NCBI GenBank assembly: GCA_021156105.1 | Contig: JAJNBD010000005.1 | Location: 1-64,000, forward strand | Direction of reading: 5' to 3' | Source of the DNA: Gammaproteobacteria bacterium | Lineage (GTDB): Bacteria; Pseudomonadota; Gammaproteobacteria; CAISUE01 | Length of the DNA stretch: 64,000 nucleotides | Shown: positions 32,364-42,318 of the stretch, piece after piece | How the letters are laid out: the number at the start of each line of letters is the position of its first letter | Position numbering within the stretch: position 1 is the stretch's first letter | Made by a program: the position numbers and the translations under genes | The notes under the pieces: model-generated | Told to the model about the DNA's origin: nothing | Database searches by the model: none | The model's input: the letters and a program-made list of their open reading frames with translations, nothing else

Positions 32364-34811
32364 ATGCTATCCACTATTAACTTCCTTATTTTTATTGGCC
32401 TTGTTTGGTTTTGCGCTTATAAACGCTTTACTTTTCCAACCTGGGCTTCGATCATTGGTATAGCTTTAGCGTTATGCTCATATCTCCAAGCATTTTCTAT
32501 CTTTGTGCAAATTATTTGCTGGGTAGTGTATTTAGCTTTAACGCTCTTGTTTGGAATCCCTTCCATTCGCCACCAATTTTTAACTAAACCAGTTTTGGGC
32601 TTCTTTCGGCGTGTACTACCGCCCATGAGCAGCACTGAACGTGAAGCTATTGAAGCCGGTGATGTTTGGTGGGAAGGTGATTTATTTTCTGGTTCACCCG
32701 ATTGGAAAAAATTACATAGTTACCCTAAACCCGTCCTAACTGAAGAAGAACAAAACTTTGTTAATAACCAAGTAGAGACGCTGTGCTCCATGATTAACGA
32801 TTGGTTAATCGTACAAAAGCATAGCGATCTTCCACCCGAAGTTTGGGCATATATTAAAAAAGAAAAATTCTTTGGCATGATCATCCCTAAACAATATGGC
32901 GGCCTTGGATTTTCTGCTTCGGCGCATTCTTGCGTGGTAACAAAGATTGCAACGCGCAGCGTGAGCACCGCCGTAAGCGTAATGGTGCCAAACTCTTTAG
33001 GACCTGGTGAATTGCTTGTTCACTACGGTACGGATGAACAAAAAAATTATTACTTACCTCGTTTAGCGACAGCAGAAGAAATTCCTTGCTTTGCACTAAC
33101 GGGCGAATCTGCCGGTAGTGATGCGGCTGCCATGACTGATATTGGCGTGATTTGCAAAGGCGAATATCAAGGTCAAGAAGTGCTAGGTGCACGAATGAGC
33201 TGGAATAAACGTTATATTACTTTAGCGCCTATTGCGACAGTTGTGGGGCTTGCCGTCAAATTGCGCGACCCTGAAGGTTTACTAGGCAAAGAAAGCGACC
33301 TTGGCATTACCTTATTTTTAATTCCAGCAACGCATCCTGGCGTAGAAATTGGCCATCGTCATTTTCCTATGAATATGGCATTTATGAATGGGCCTATCCA
33401 TGGTAATGATGTATTTGTTCCATTAGAGATGATTATTGGTGGCCCAAGCATGATTGGCCAAGGTTGGCGCATGTTAATGGAATGCTTATCAATGGGGCGT
33501 GGTATTTCCTTACCTGCGCTCAGCGCTGCTAACGCCCAATTATCTTATCGCATGACTGGCGTTTATGCTCGCGTGCGTGAACAATTTAAAATACCTATTG
33601 GTAAGTTTGAAGGCGTACAAGATGCAATGGCAGATATTGCGGGTTATGCATATATGCAAAATGCCACTCGCATTATGACTGCGGGTGCGGTTGACTTGAA
33701 AATTAAACCTGCTGTTGCGTCTGCAATCACCAAATATCACATGACAGAAACCTTACGCAAAACGCTTGATCACGCGATGGATATTCATGCCGGTCGCGGC
33801 ATACAGTTTGGTCCACGCAACTACTTAGGGCAAGGTTTTGAAGCAACACCAATTGCAATTACGGTAGAAGGTGCCAACATTTTAACCCGCAGCTTAATTA
33901 TTTTTGGCCAGGGCGCAATTCGTTGTCATCCTTATATTTTAAAAGAAATTGAAGCTGCGCAAAATGCAAACCTTGCGCAAGGCTTTGAGACTTTCGATAA
34001 ACTGTTAGTCAAGCATATTGGCTTTGGCATCAGCAATTTTGCCCGTGCCTTTTGGATGGGCTTAACTGGCGGTAAATTTGTCCACACACCAGTTAACAGT
34101 AGCATTGGCCCTTACTATCGTCAACTGACCCGCATGAGTACTGCGCTTGCTTTAACGGCAGATATTTCTATGCTCTTGCTTGGTGGCGAGCTTAAGCGTA
34201 AAGAAAGCTTATCCGCGCGTTTAGGCGATGTATTAAGCCAGCTCTATTTAGCATCCGCTGTGTTAAAATATTTCTATGATTTACATAGCCAGCCTGAAGA
34301 CGTTCCTTACGTTGAATGGTGCTTACAAACTTGCTTAGCAAAAATTCAAATTGCTTTTGACGCCTTTTTTGATAACTTCCCTGTTGAAGGTTTAGGCACC
34401 TTTTTGAAATTTATTGTCTTTCCTTATGGCAGAAGCTATAACCAGCCAAGTGATAAGCTATCACATAAGCTGGCAGCCCATATGATGACACCATCGGCTT
34501 TACGTGACCGTTTAACCAACTTAATTTATTATGGTGAAGTTCATGGCAATACCGATGCCATTTGGCGTATGGAAAATGCCTTTAAAGAAGTGTTAGCGGC
34601 AGACCCCATTTATCAACGCATCCATAATGCCGTAAAAAGTGGTGCCATTTCCGCTAGCCTCAATGCACAAGACCGTCTCAAACAAGCGCTTGCATTGAAC
34701 TTAATTACGCAAGATGAATTGAATATCCTTGACTCAGCAGAAACTGTGCGCATGGATGCATTAAGAGTAGATGACTTCGCACCTGGCGTTTTCGTAAGGG
34801 AGAAATTATGA
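32364..34811 (+). CDS. fadE: Acyl-CoA dehydrogenase FadE
   Basis: An 815-residue acyl-CoA dehydrogenase of the long FadE type, first step of fatty acid beta-oxidation. Two or three N-terminal membrane helices (about 3-70) anchor it to the inner membrane. The core has FGMIIPKQYGGLGFS, FALTGESAGSDAAAM, GRGISLPALSAANAQ and HAGRGIQFGPRNYLGQG. The C-terminal about 280 residues match the FadE-specific extension (DUF1974-like; RLGDVLSQLYLASAVLKYF). Length agrees with E. coli FadE. Its stop overlaps the fadI start by 4 bases, so they form an operon. Confidence 0.96.
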   Translation: MLSTINFLIFIGLVWFCAYKRFTFPTWASIIGIALALCSYLQAFSIFVQIICWVVYLALTLLFGIPSIRHQFLTKPVLGFFRRVLPPMSSTEREAIEAGDVWWEGDLFSGSPDWKKLHSYPKPVLTEEEQNFVNNQVETLCSMINDWLIVQKHSDLPPEVWAYIKKEKFFGMIIPKQYGGLGFSASAHSCVVTKIATRSVSTAVSVMVPNSLGPGELLVHYGTDEQKNYYLPRLATAEEIPCFALTGESAGSDAAAMTDIGVICKGEYQGQEVLGARMSWNKRYITLAPIATVVGLAVKLRDPEGLLGKESDLGITLFLIPATHPGVEIGHRHFPMNMAFMNGPIHGNDVFVPLEMIIGGPSMIGQGWRMLMECLSMGRGISLPALSAANAQLSYRMTGVYARVREQFKIPIGKFEGVQDAMADIAGYAYMQNATRIMTAGAVDLKIKPAVASAITKYHMTETLRKTLDHAMDIHAGRGIQFGPRNYLGQGFEATPIAITVEGANILTRSLIIFGQGAIRCHPYILKEIEAAQNANLAQGFETFDKLLVKHIGFGISNFARAFWMGLTGGKFVHTPVNSSIGPYYRQLTRMSTALALTADISMLLLGGELKRKESLSARLGDVLSQLYLASAVLKYFYDLHSQPEDVPYVEWCLQTCLAKIQIAFDAFFDNFPVEGLGTFLKFIVFPYGRSYNQPSDKLSHKLAAHMMTPSALRDRLTNLIYYGEVHGNTDAIWRMENAFKEVLAADPIYQRIHNAVKSGAISASLNAQDRLKQALALNLITQDELNILDSAETVRMDALRVDDFAPGVFVREKL

Positions 34812-36109
34812 ATAAACAAAACCAATTAACTGGCCGTCCTGTTTATATTATTGATGGTGCTCGTACACCATTTTTAAAAGCAATGGGCAAACCAGGACCC
34901 TTTAGCTCAGCCGACCTTGGCACCCAAGCGTGCCGCGAGCTGTTATTAAGGCAAACCTTTGATGCTGCCGATATTGATGAAGTCATTACAGGCTCTGCGG
35001 TTACAAGCCCAGATGAAACCAATATTGGCCGTATTATTGCTTTACGCTCAGGCTGTGCAGAAAACACACCAGCCTGGACAGTGCAACGTAACTGCGCTTC
35101 TGGCATGCAAGCATTAGATAGCGGTATTAAAGATATTGCTCTTGGTCGCTGCGACCTTGTCCTTGCAGGCGGCACTGATGCCATGAGCCGCGGCCCGATT
35201 CTTTATAATGACGCCATGGTCAATTGGTTAGCACAACTTGCTCGCTCAAAAAGCTTTGTGGCTAAACTGCAAACCTTTTTAGCCTTACGTCCGCAAATGT
35301 TCAAGCCTGTGATTGGTTTATTACGTGGATTAACCGATCCCGTTTGTGGTTTAACCATGGGGCAAACCGCAGAAATTATTGCTTATGATTTTGGTATTAC
35401 GCGTGAAATGATGGATGCTTTTTCTGTGCAAAGCCATCAACGCCTTGCTAAAGCACAACAAGAAAACCATCTTAATGAAATCGTGCCCGTTTATGACACG
35501 AAAGGCAATGCGTATCTTACCGATACTGGCTTGCGCGCAGATTCCAGCATTGAAAAACTTGCCAAACTTAAACCCGCTTACGACAAGCCTTATGGCACAG
35601 TTACTGCAGGTAATAGCTCGCAAGTCACGGATGGCGCAGCATTTGTTATTTTAGCCAGTGAAGACGCTGTTCAAAAACATCAGCTCAAGCCAATAGCAAA
35701 AATTGTTGATGTCAATTGGGGAGCTTTAAACCCTGCGGTTATGGGCTTAGGGCCTGTTTATGCCACGGTGCCGCTACTCATGCGTAATAAACTTCAGCTA
35801 AGTGACATTGATTATTTTGAAATTAATGAAGCTTTTGCAGGCCAAGTATTAGCTTGCTTAGCCGCATTGAACGATGCAAACTTTTGCAAAACCCATTTTG
35901 GCTTAGATCAAGCAGCTGGTATCTTGCCACAAGACCGCTTGAATATTGATGGTGGTGCAATTGCCTTAGGCCATCCAATTGGTGCAACTGGCGCAAGATT
36001 AGTGCTCCACTTAGCACAAACCCTTAAACGTCAAAATGCACGTCGCGGTATCGCGACTTTATGCATTGGCGGCGGCCAAGGTGGTGCAATGTTGATCGAG
36101 GCTGTGTAA
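34808..36109 (+). CDS. fadI: 3-ketoacyl-CoA thiolase FadI-type
   Basis: A 433-residue thiolase that cleaves 3-ketoacyl-CoA to acetyl-CoA and a shortened acyl-CoA. The nucleophile Cys lies in NCASGMQALDSG, the GHPIGATGAR motif near the C-terminus carries the catalytic His, and CIGGGQGGAML holds the second Cys. The 433-residue length and N-terminus (RPVYIIDGARTPFLKAMG) fit the trifunctional-enzyme beta-subunit/FadI type rather than AtoB. No fadJ/hydratase partner is adjacent; it must lie elsewhere. AAGGGAG upstream of the ATG lies within fadE. Confidence 0.92.
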   Translation: MNKQNQLTGRPVYIIDGARTPFLKAMGKPGPFSSADLGTQACRELLLRQTFDAADIDEVITGSAVTSPDETNIGRIIALRSGCAENTPAWTVQRNCASGMQALDSGIKDIALGRCDLVLAGGTDAMSRGPILYNDAMVNWLAQLARSKSFVAKLQTFLALRPQMFKPVIGLLRGLTDPVCGLTMGQTAEIIAYDFGITREMMDAFSVQSHQRLAKAQQENHLNEIVPVYDTKGNAYLTDTGLRADSSIEKLAKLKPAYDKPYGTVTAGNSSQVTDGAAFVILASEDAVQKHQLKPIAKIVDVNWGALNPAVMGLGPVYATVPLLMRNKLQLSDIDYFEINEAFAGQVLACLAALNDANFCKTHFGLDQAAGILPQDRLNIDGGAIALGHPIGATGARLVLHLAQTLKRQNARRGIATLCIGGGQGGAMLIEAV

Positions 36110-36115
36110 TTAGCA

Positions 36116-36742
36116 GTGGAAAACGTCACACCTAAGCTTTACCCTCTTGCCGCAATGTGCCAAGCAGCACAGCTGGTATTACAACTAGCAACGCTTGGCA
36201 CTTGCGATGAGTGCGCCTTGCACACTCAAATTGACAGTTTATTTGCTTTAGAACCTAAGAATGTCGAAGCTATTTATGTGGATATTCATCATTTGGATTT
36301 AGGCTTGGCTTATTTTGACATCATATGCCACCATCCACTTCGCATTGCAGAAAAAGCCGCATTACGCATGATTTATAGCTTTTCAGCTTTAGCGAAGAAA
36401 ATTCTGATGAATCCTAATATTGCCGAAAACCTAAAAAGCCAATTACATCGCATCCAAGAACAATCTCAATATTTTGGCTCCTGGGATCACCCTCGCGTAA
36501 TGCAAAACCTTGGCGATACTTACCTTGAGCTTGCCAACCGCTTTAACTTTCGGCTAAAAATTAGTGGGCAAAAGAAATACTTGCAAGACTTAGAGAATAT
36601 ACATAAAATTCGTGCTGCATTGCTTTCGGGCGTGCGCGCTGCCGTGCTTTGGCATCAGATGAAAGGCAGCTTTTTGTGGGCAATTTGGCACCGCAAAACT
36701 TTAGTTCAAGAAGCACGACAATTATTAAAAGGGACGAAGTAA
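36116..36742 (+). CDS. hflD: HflD-family protein
   Basis: A 208-residue, mostly helical protein. The C-terminal signature IRAALLSGVRAAVLWHQMKGSFLWAIWHRK and the preceding RLKISGQKKYLQ match HflD, which in E. coli lies at the membrane face and modulates phage lambda lysogeny by binding CII. In most bacteria its cellular role is unclear. The GTG start has no strong Shine-Dalgarno; it may couple to fadI, whose stop is 6 bases before. Elsewhere hflD typically neighbours mnmA and purB; here it precedes smc by 2 bases. Confidence 0.85.
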   Translation: MENVTPKLYPLAAMCQAAQLVLQLATLGTCDECALHTQIDSLFALEPKNVEAIYVDIHHLDLGLAYFDIICHHPLRIAEKAALRMIYSFSALAKKILMNPNIAENLKSQLHRIQEQSQYFGSWDHPRVMQNLGDTYLELANRFNFRLKISGQKKYLQDLENIHKIRAALLSGVRAAVLWHQMKGSFLWAIWHRKTLVQEARQLLKGTK

Positions 36743-36744
36743 TC

Positions 36745-39700
36745 ATGAGCACCATGCGTTTAAAATCCATCAAATTAGCAGGATTCAAATCTTTCGTTGA
36801 TCCTACGCGCGTTGAGTTTCCTAGCACCATTACCGCAATTGTTGGCCCAAATGGGTGTGGAAAATCAAATACCATTGATGCCGTCCGCTGGGTGATGGGG
36901 GAAATTTCTGCTAAACAATTACGCGGCGAATCCATGGCCGATGTTATCTTTAATGGCTCTATCCACCGCGCGCCAGTTTCACAAGCTTCCATTGAATTAC
37001 AGTTTGATAATACCTTGGGCCGTCTTGGTGGTGAATATAATAGTTATAATGAAATTACCATTCGCCGACAAGTTAGCCGCGATGGCCAATCTAACTATTA
37101 TTTAAATGGCACACGCTGCCGTCGTAAAGATATTACTGACATCTTCTTAGGCACAGGTTTAGGCCCACGTAGCTATGCCATTATTGAACAAGGTACGATT
37201 TCACGCTTAATTGAAGCAAGACCTGAAGAATTGCGTGTATTTTTAGAAGAAGCCGCGGGGATTTCACGTTATAAAGAGCGCCGCAAAGAAACTGAGCAGC
37301 GCATTGATCACACCCGTGATAATCTTGCACGTTTAAATGATGTTCGTGAAGAGCTCAATAAACAAATCGCGCACTTAGAACGTCAAGCAAAAACCGCTGA
37401 ACGCTATAAGCAACTAAAAGCTGAAGAACGTTCTCTACGCGCTCAACTTTATGTATTGCGTCATCAGCATTTGCAAGCAGAGCTTTCTCAAGCGCAAGCA
37501 CAACTTGAACAATTAACACAAAGTATTGCAACCCAAGAAACAACCCAAACCGAATTAAATGAGCAATGGGAAGAACAATTTGAACTGCAACGTACTACTC
37601 AGCAGCAGTTAGAACAAGCCCAACAAAATGCCTCGGATATTAATGCACGCATCATGGTATGCCAGCAAAATATTCACCATCACCAGCATCAAAAACAACA
37701 AGGTGAATTTGAATTAAAACAATTATTGCAAGAGCAGCGTGATGCTGAACATTTAAGCTCGCTTGATTCCAGCAACCTTGAACAACTTACCCATGATTTA
37801 GAAGTGATTCAAGAAGCTTTACAAGTTGAAACTCAAGCTTTTGAAGCTAGACAAGAGCAACATCGCGAAGCGTCAGAAAACCAAAGAAAATGGCAGTTTG
37901 AATGGCAAGAAACTAACCTAGCCTTAGCAACAGCGTCACAAACTGCTCAAGTTGAACAAACCCGTATCCAACAGATGGAAACGCGTCTGCGTCAAATTCA
38001 AGCAGAATTGCAAAAACTTTCTGAAGAAAAATCACAGCTTAGTACGGAAGAAGAAACTAAGCGGCTTGAAGAACATCAAAATGAACGCGCAGCTTTAGAA
38101 GAAGCACGCTTAGATTTACAAGAACAAATTGCTCAACAAGAAGCTGCTTTAAAAACTTTTCGCGATCAGCATGTTACGCTTAACCAAACCTTGAATGAAG
38201 CTCGTCGTCAGCTGCAACAATTTGATGGTAAATTAACGGCTTTACAAACTTTGCAGCAGCAAGCACAACGCCGTCAGCAACAAAGCATTCAAGCCTGGTT
38301 AAAAACGCATGGTTTTGAGAACGCTGCAAACCTTGCTGATTTAATTAAAGTTGAACCTGGCTATGAAGCCTATTTAGAACATTATCTAGGTGAAAAACTC
38401 CAAGCAGTTGCCTTAAATAATTTTTCGCATTTAAATAATCTTGAAGCACGTTTACCAGAAGGAAATCTAGATTTCTTTACCGGTGGAAATACATCCGTCG
38501 ATTCTCATGCGCATGACCATGACAGCGCTAAATTGCTTGCCAAGTATGTGCGTGGACCTGCAGCTTTAATGCAGAAATTAGCCCACGTTTATTGCGCCAC
38601 TAACTATGATGAGGCTATAAATTTAATTGCTTCGTTACCCGAAAATGCTGAAGTCATCACACCAGATGGTTTAATTGTACAAAAACACTGGGTACAAATC
38701 CGCCGCGGTAAAGATGAGCAAAGTGGTATCTTACAAAGAAAACGGGATATTGCAGAATTAGAAGCAACTATTGAAGCGCAAAGAAATAAATTAGAAGAAT
38801 TAGAAGCGCAGCAAGAGCAATTACAACAAGATACCGCGGCAGCAGAAGAAAACCGCCAAAACTTGCAAAGAAATTGGCAAAGTTTAGATCAAACATGGCA
38901 CCAATGCCATGCGCAGATTCAAATTCAAAATTCGCGTATCCAGCAAAAGCAAAACCGTGTTCTTGCGATTGATCAAGAAATCCGCACACAAAATCAAGAG
39001 CGCGAAACACTTGAAACCCAACATGCAAGCTCGTTAGAAATTTGGCAAGCAGCATTAACTGAATTAAATCGCCATAGCCAATTGCGAGATACGCTTGCCA
39101 CTAACCAAGACACGGTTGAAGCCGATTTAGCCATTGCTTCACGTAATTTGCGCGAAGCACAAGCAAACCTTGAACAATTACGCTTGAAAGAACAACGTTA
39201 CCGCACTGAAAAAGAAGGTTTGTTGATGCAAAAAGAGCGTACTTCAACGCAATTGCAACAATTATCCGCAAGGCAAAAAAACCTTACCGCACAGTTAGAA
39301 AATCTTGGCCCAACCTTAGAACATTTAGAAAACGAACTGGCTGAACAAAAAGAAGCTCAAGTGATTGCTGAAAGAACTTTAGATGAAGCAAAATCAGCAA
39401 TGACACAGATTGAAGCACGTTTACGTCATATTGAAGCTGAGCGCCAACGTATTGCTCAATCTTTAGAACGTCTCCGCGCACAAAATGCTAACTACCAAAT
39501 TCAAGCAGAACATGCGCAAACAAAAAGTAGCAGTATTTTAGAGCAGTTCCAAGAATTAGATTTAGTTTTTGATGAAGTTGCTGCCAATATGCCGACAGAA
39601 GCTGACGAGCAAGAATGGCAAACACAGTTAGAGCAGGCGCAACAGCGCATCGACCGTTTAGGCGCCATTAACTTAGCAGCAATCAGCGAGCTTGATGGCC

Positions 39701-40272
39701 AAATGGAACGTAAGCAATTTATCGATACGCAATTCCAAGATTTAACCGAAGCATTAACGACCCTAGAAGCAGCAATTCGAGAAATTGATAAAGAAACTAA
39801 AACCAAATTTGAAGAAACGTTTAATATTGTTAATACCAATTTCCAAGCACTGTTTCCAAAAATCTTTGGCGGTGGCCAAGCATATCTTTCCTTAACTTCG
39901 GATGATCTCTTAGAAACCGGCGTGGTTGTATTTGCACAACCACCTGGCAAACGTAACAGTTCAATTCATTTGCTATCTGGTGGTGAAAAAGCTTTAACCG
40001 CTTTAGCCTTAGTCTTTGGTATTTTTGAATTGAACCCTGCCCCATTCTGTATGCTAGATGAGGTTGATGCACCATTAGATGATGTAAACGTTGGCCGCTT
40101 CTGTAATCTTGTCAAAGCTATGGCACAAAAAACACAATTTATTGTGGTCACCCATAATAAAGTTGCGATGGAAATGGCAGATCAGCTCATGGGAGTAACG
40201 ATGCAGGAACCTGGCGTTTCACGCTTAGTTTCTGTGGATATTGATGCCGCGATTGCAATGGCAGCCGCTTAA
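36745..40272 (+). CDS. smc: Chromosome segregation ATPase SMC
   Basis: A 1175-residue SMC. The N-terminal ATPase half has Walker A GPNGCGKSN (34-42) and DIFLGTGLGPRSYAIIEQG; two long coiled coils surround a hinge domain (about 495-650; AYLEHYLGEKLQAVA...EVITPDGLI). The C-terminal half has signature LLSGGEKALTALALVFGI and Walker B PFCMLDEVDAPLDD. It organises and condenses the chromosome with ScpA and ScpB. The frame extends 32 codons upstream to 36649 inside hflD; the ATG at 36745 begins the conserved RLKSIKLAGFKSF. Full length and intact. Confidence 0.96.
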   Translation: MSTMRLKSIKLAGFKSFVDPTRVEFPSTITAIVGPNGCGKSNTIDAVRWVMGEISAKQLRGESMADVIFNGSIHRAPVSQASIELQFDNTLGRLGGEYNSYNEITIRRQVSRDGQSNYYLNGTRCRRKDITDIFLGTGLGPRSYAIIEQGTISRLIEARPEELRVFLEEAAGISRYKERRKETEQRIDHTRDNLARLNDVREELNKQIAHLERQAKTAERYKQLKAEERSLRAQLYVLRHQHLQAELSQAQAQLEQLTQSIATQETTQTELNEQWEEQFELQRTTQQQLEQAQQNASDINARIMVCQQNIHHHQHQKQQGEFELKQLLQEQRDAEHLSSLDSSNLEQLTHDLEVIQEALQVETQAFEARQEQHREASENQRKWQFEWQETNLALATASQTAQVEQTRIQQMETRLRQIQAELQKLSEEKSQLSTEEETKRLEEHQNERAALEEARLDLQEQIAQQEAALKTFRDQHVTLNQTLNEARRQLQQFDGKLTALQTLQQQAQRRQQQSIQAWLKTHGFENAANLADLIKVEPGYEAYLEHYLGEKLQAVALNNFSHLNNLEARLPEGNLDFFTGGNTSVDSHAHDHDSAKLLAKYVRGPAALMQKLAHVYCATNYDEAINLIASLPENAEVITPDGLIVQKHWVQIRRGKDEQSGILQRKRDIAELEATIEAQRNKLEELEAQQEQLQQDTAAAEENRQNLQRNWQSLDQTWHQCHAQIQIQNSRIQQKQNRVLAIDQEIRTQNQERETLETQHASSLEIWQAALTELNRHSQLRDTLATNQDTVEADLAIASRNLREAQANLEQLRLKEQRYRTEKEGLLMQKERTSTQLQQLSARQKNLTAQLENLGPTLEHLENELAEQKEAQVIAERTLDEAKSAMTQIEARLRHIEAERQRIAQSLERLRAQNANYQIQAEHAQTKSSSILEQFQELDLVFDEVAANMPTEADEQEWQTQLEQAQQRIDRLGAINLAAISELDGQMERKQFIDTQFQDLTEALTTLEAAIREIDKETKTKFEETFNIVNTNFQALFPKIFGGGQAYLSLTSDDLLETGVVVFAQPPGKRNSSIHLLSGGEKALTALALVFGIFELNPAPFCMLDEVDAPLDDVNVGRFCNLVKAMAQKTQFIVVTHNKVAMEMADQLMGVTMQEPGVSRLVSVDIDAAIAMAAA

Positions 40273-40526
40273 ATAAAAGGTAAGCTGGGCAGCGCGCAGG
40301 ATAAATTTTCTAGGACAAACTTCGCGCGCTTTGCTAATAGGCAAGCTCGTTACAGCTTAAACTTCTTGAGCCAAACCCAATAAACCATTTAGCACAACCG
40401 TTGGGTTTCGCCTTTAGCTTAACCCAGCCTACACTTACATACGTTGCAAAATTTATGCCAAAATATGGTAAAATTTTTAAACCTTATCGCGAGAACTAAT
40501 AATCCGACAAGGTAAATCCTTCTAAA
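40273..40526. repeat. Intergenic DNA with TGGGTT/AACCCA inverted segments
   Basis: GTTGGGTTTCGCC and TTAGCTTAACCCAGCC (about 40400-40432) resemble a widespread intergenic repeat type with GTTGGGTTTCGC...AACCCAACC ends. AGCTGGGC near 40285 may pair with the distal GCC. No gene is supported in these 254 bases, and no clear smc terminator is seen. Confidence 0.4.
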
Positions 40527-40613
40527 GCCGAGATGGTGGAATTGGTAGACACGCAAGTTTCAGGTACTTGTGGGAGCAATCCTGTGGAGGTTCGAGTCCT
40601 CTTCTCGGCACCA
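40527..40613 (+). tRNA. tRNA-Leu (anticodon CAG)
   Basis: An 87-base tRNA with encoded CCA. Acceptor GCCGAGA/TCTCGGC; D-arm GTGGAATTGGTAGACAC; anticodon stem CAAGT/ACTTG (40554-40558 with 40566-40570) around loop TTCAGGT with CAG at 40561-40563; long class II variable arm TGGGAGCAATCCTGT; T-arm GAGGTTCGAGTCCTC. It reads CUG codons. No integrase or attachment repeat is adjacent. Confidence 0.97.
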
Positions 40614-40755
40614 TGCTTTATATTAATCGAGCATTGTCAAAACTTATCGCATCAAAATTCAATTTTTAGCTTTATTCAATCTTATTTTTTCTTGTGGCAT
40701 ATAAATTGCACCTCTTTCCGTTTACTTTCATTAAACTTTTTTACGGGAGAATTAT

Positions 40756-42153
40756 ATGCCTAAACTACAAGATTTTAACAATGATGTACAAAGAACTTTG
40801 GCTCATTACCAAAGCCTGCCAGATAAAATTAACGTCGAAAAGGAGACTGATGCATTATCAGACCTTACTCAAATGTTATCGACTGATACTGACCCTAATC
40901 ATATTTATTTGCGAATTAAACACTGGGCATATAGTTTATCTAATCCCCCTAAAGGCACCAGCGATACGCCTATACAAACTCAGCGCTACTTACAAACGCA
41001 CTTAGCAACCCTTGTTGATGCCTATCAACCAATTTTTGATGCGGGTAATTATGTTGTTGTAGAATCTCGATTCATTGAAACGCAAGAACTTACAAAATTA
41101 ACTGATCGAACGACCGGGCTTCTTACGCAGCAAGAGTCAGAGCTTGCAAAAGAAAGAGCTCTTTTTGCTGATTACAATCACACGCTTAAAACACGCACCG
41201 CAACAATTCATGCCTTAGCACAATTAAATACCCTAATAGAGCAACAGCTTAAAGAAGCTAGACAACAATTGTTTACACAAAATGGCATTATTTATAGTTT
41301 AGAAACAAGTAAAGCTGAGTTAGAAGCCAGCTTGCGCGAAGAATTCGCAACCAAACGAACTTTATCTGATAAAATTACTCAGAACGTTTTAGCTATTGAG
41401 GAGAAAGACACCATTATTGCTGGAATAGAAAATAGAATTATTAAGACAACCGCGGAAAAAGAAGCATTACAAAAACAAGTAGACGAACTTGCATTTTTAA
41501 ATGCAAAATTGAAACCACAAATAGAAGCACTCCAAGTTGAGCTAAACAAAGAGCGCGGTATTAAAGCAGAAGCAGAAGTCGCACGCAAGCTTGCTCAACA
41601 AAGAGCACAGGCGCTTGAAGAAGAGCTTAAAAAGTATCATCAAGCTTATGCTGAACTACAACAACAAAACCAAGAGCTGAGACAAAACGTTTCCGCTAGG
41701 GATACAACAATACAAAACTTGCAACGGGAGATGGCTGGGTTAAATGAAAGATCACAAAAAGACCGCGCATTGATCGCAAAATTAGAGGAAGAAAAAGACC
41801 GTATCACAACTCAATTTAAGACAATGCAACTTCAGCTATCTGCAAGTGAAGAGACCAAAGGAGAATTAAAAATAGCCATTAGTTCTCAAGTAGACAAAAT
41901 AAAAGAGCTAGAAGCCGAAGTCGAAAGATTAAAACTTGGTGCAGTTAAAATGATGGAACTTCAAGGCGAAGCGGCAAAACACGAAGGCGCTACTACTCCT
42001 GCTGGCGAAGAAACAAAACCTGTCGCAACCATTGTGGCAAGCCAAGGTATTTTTAGACGCCAGGAAATCCAACAACAGACTGCTACTACACGCAGCGCAG
42101 AACAGGCCCAAGGTGTAGAAGAGCGCAAAGTCGTTGGCCTCGGTCGCCGCTAA
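40756..42153 (+). CDS. Coiled-coil protein of unknown function
   Basis: A 465-residue protein with GGGAG before the ATG. Residues 1-110 look globular. Residues about 115-415 form long heptad coiled coils (EKEALQKQVDELAFLNAKL, EEELKKYHQAYAELQQQNQE, IKELEAEVERLKLG). The last 50 are Thr/Gln/Arg-rich and probably disordered. No catalytic motif, signal peptide or membrane span is seen. It could be a structural/scaffold protein or a secreted effector that uses coiled coils to bind host partners; neither is proven. It follows tRNA-Leu by 142 bp. Confidence 0.6.
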   Translation: MPKLQDFNNDVQRTLAHYQSLPDKINVEKETDALSDLTQMLSTDTDPNHIYLRIKHWAYSLSNPPKGTSDTPIQTQRYLQTHLATLVDAYQPIFDAGNYVVVESRFIETQELTKLTDRTTGLLTQQESELAKERALFADYNHTLKTRTATIHALAQLNTLIEQQLKEARQQLFTQNGIIYSLETSKAELEASLREEFATKRTLSDKITQNVLAIEEKDTIIAGIENRIIKTTAEKEALQKQVDELAFLNAKLKPQIEALQVELNKERGIKAEAEVARKLAQQRAQALEEELKKYHQAYAELQQQNQELRQNVSARDTTIQNLQREMAGLNERSQKDRALIAKLEEEKDRITTQFKTMQLQLSASEETKGELKIAISSQVDKIKELEAEVERLKLGAVKMMELQGEAAKHEGATTPAGEETKPVATIVASQGIFRRQEIQQQTATTRSAEQAQGVEERKVVGLGRR

Positions 42154-42182
42154 ACCCTCACTAAAAGCACAGCAACTAAAAA

Positions 42183-42216
42183 CTTATCCGGCGCTTGGAC
42201 TTGAGCGCCGGGTAAG
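42183..42216 (-). terminator. Strong rho-independent terminator, minus orientation
   Basis: A 12-bp stem CTTATCCGGCGC/GCGCCGGGTAAG (one G-T pair) with a 10-base loop. On the minus strand it is followed by TTTTT, so it should stop leftward transcription, fitting the small minus-strand ORF at 42319-42510. It may also act weakly on the rightward coiled-coil gene. Confidence 0.7.
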
Positions 42217-42318
42217 AAAAACCATTAAGCGCACCAATTCCAATTTGGTCCGACAAGCACTTCTTAATAAAACGAGAGGCATCAAGCCAAAGTCGAGTGG
42301 GCACAACTTATTTTAGGC

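Noticed and set aside
36649..36744. Longer N-terminus for SMC
   Set aside because: The extra codons lie within hflD; conserved SMC sequence begins just after ATG 36745.
40527..40780. Genomic island at tRNA-Leu
   Set aside because: No integrase and no repeated tRNA 3' end could be found downstream.
42134..42316. 60-codon basic plus-strand frame after the coiled-coil gene
   Set aside because: Overlaps the preceding gene and the strong stem-loop; no ribosome site. Probably chance.
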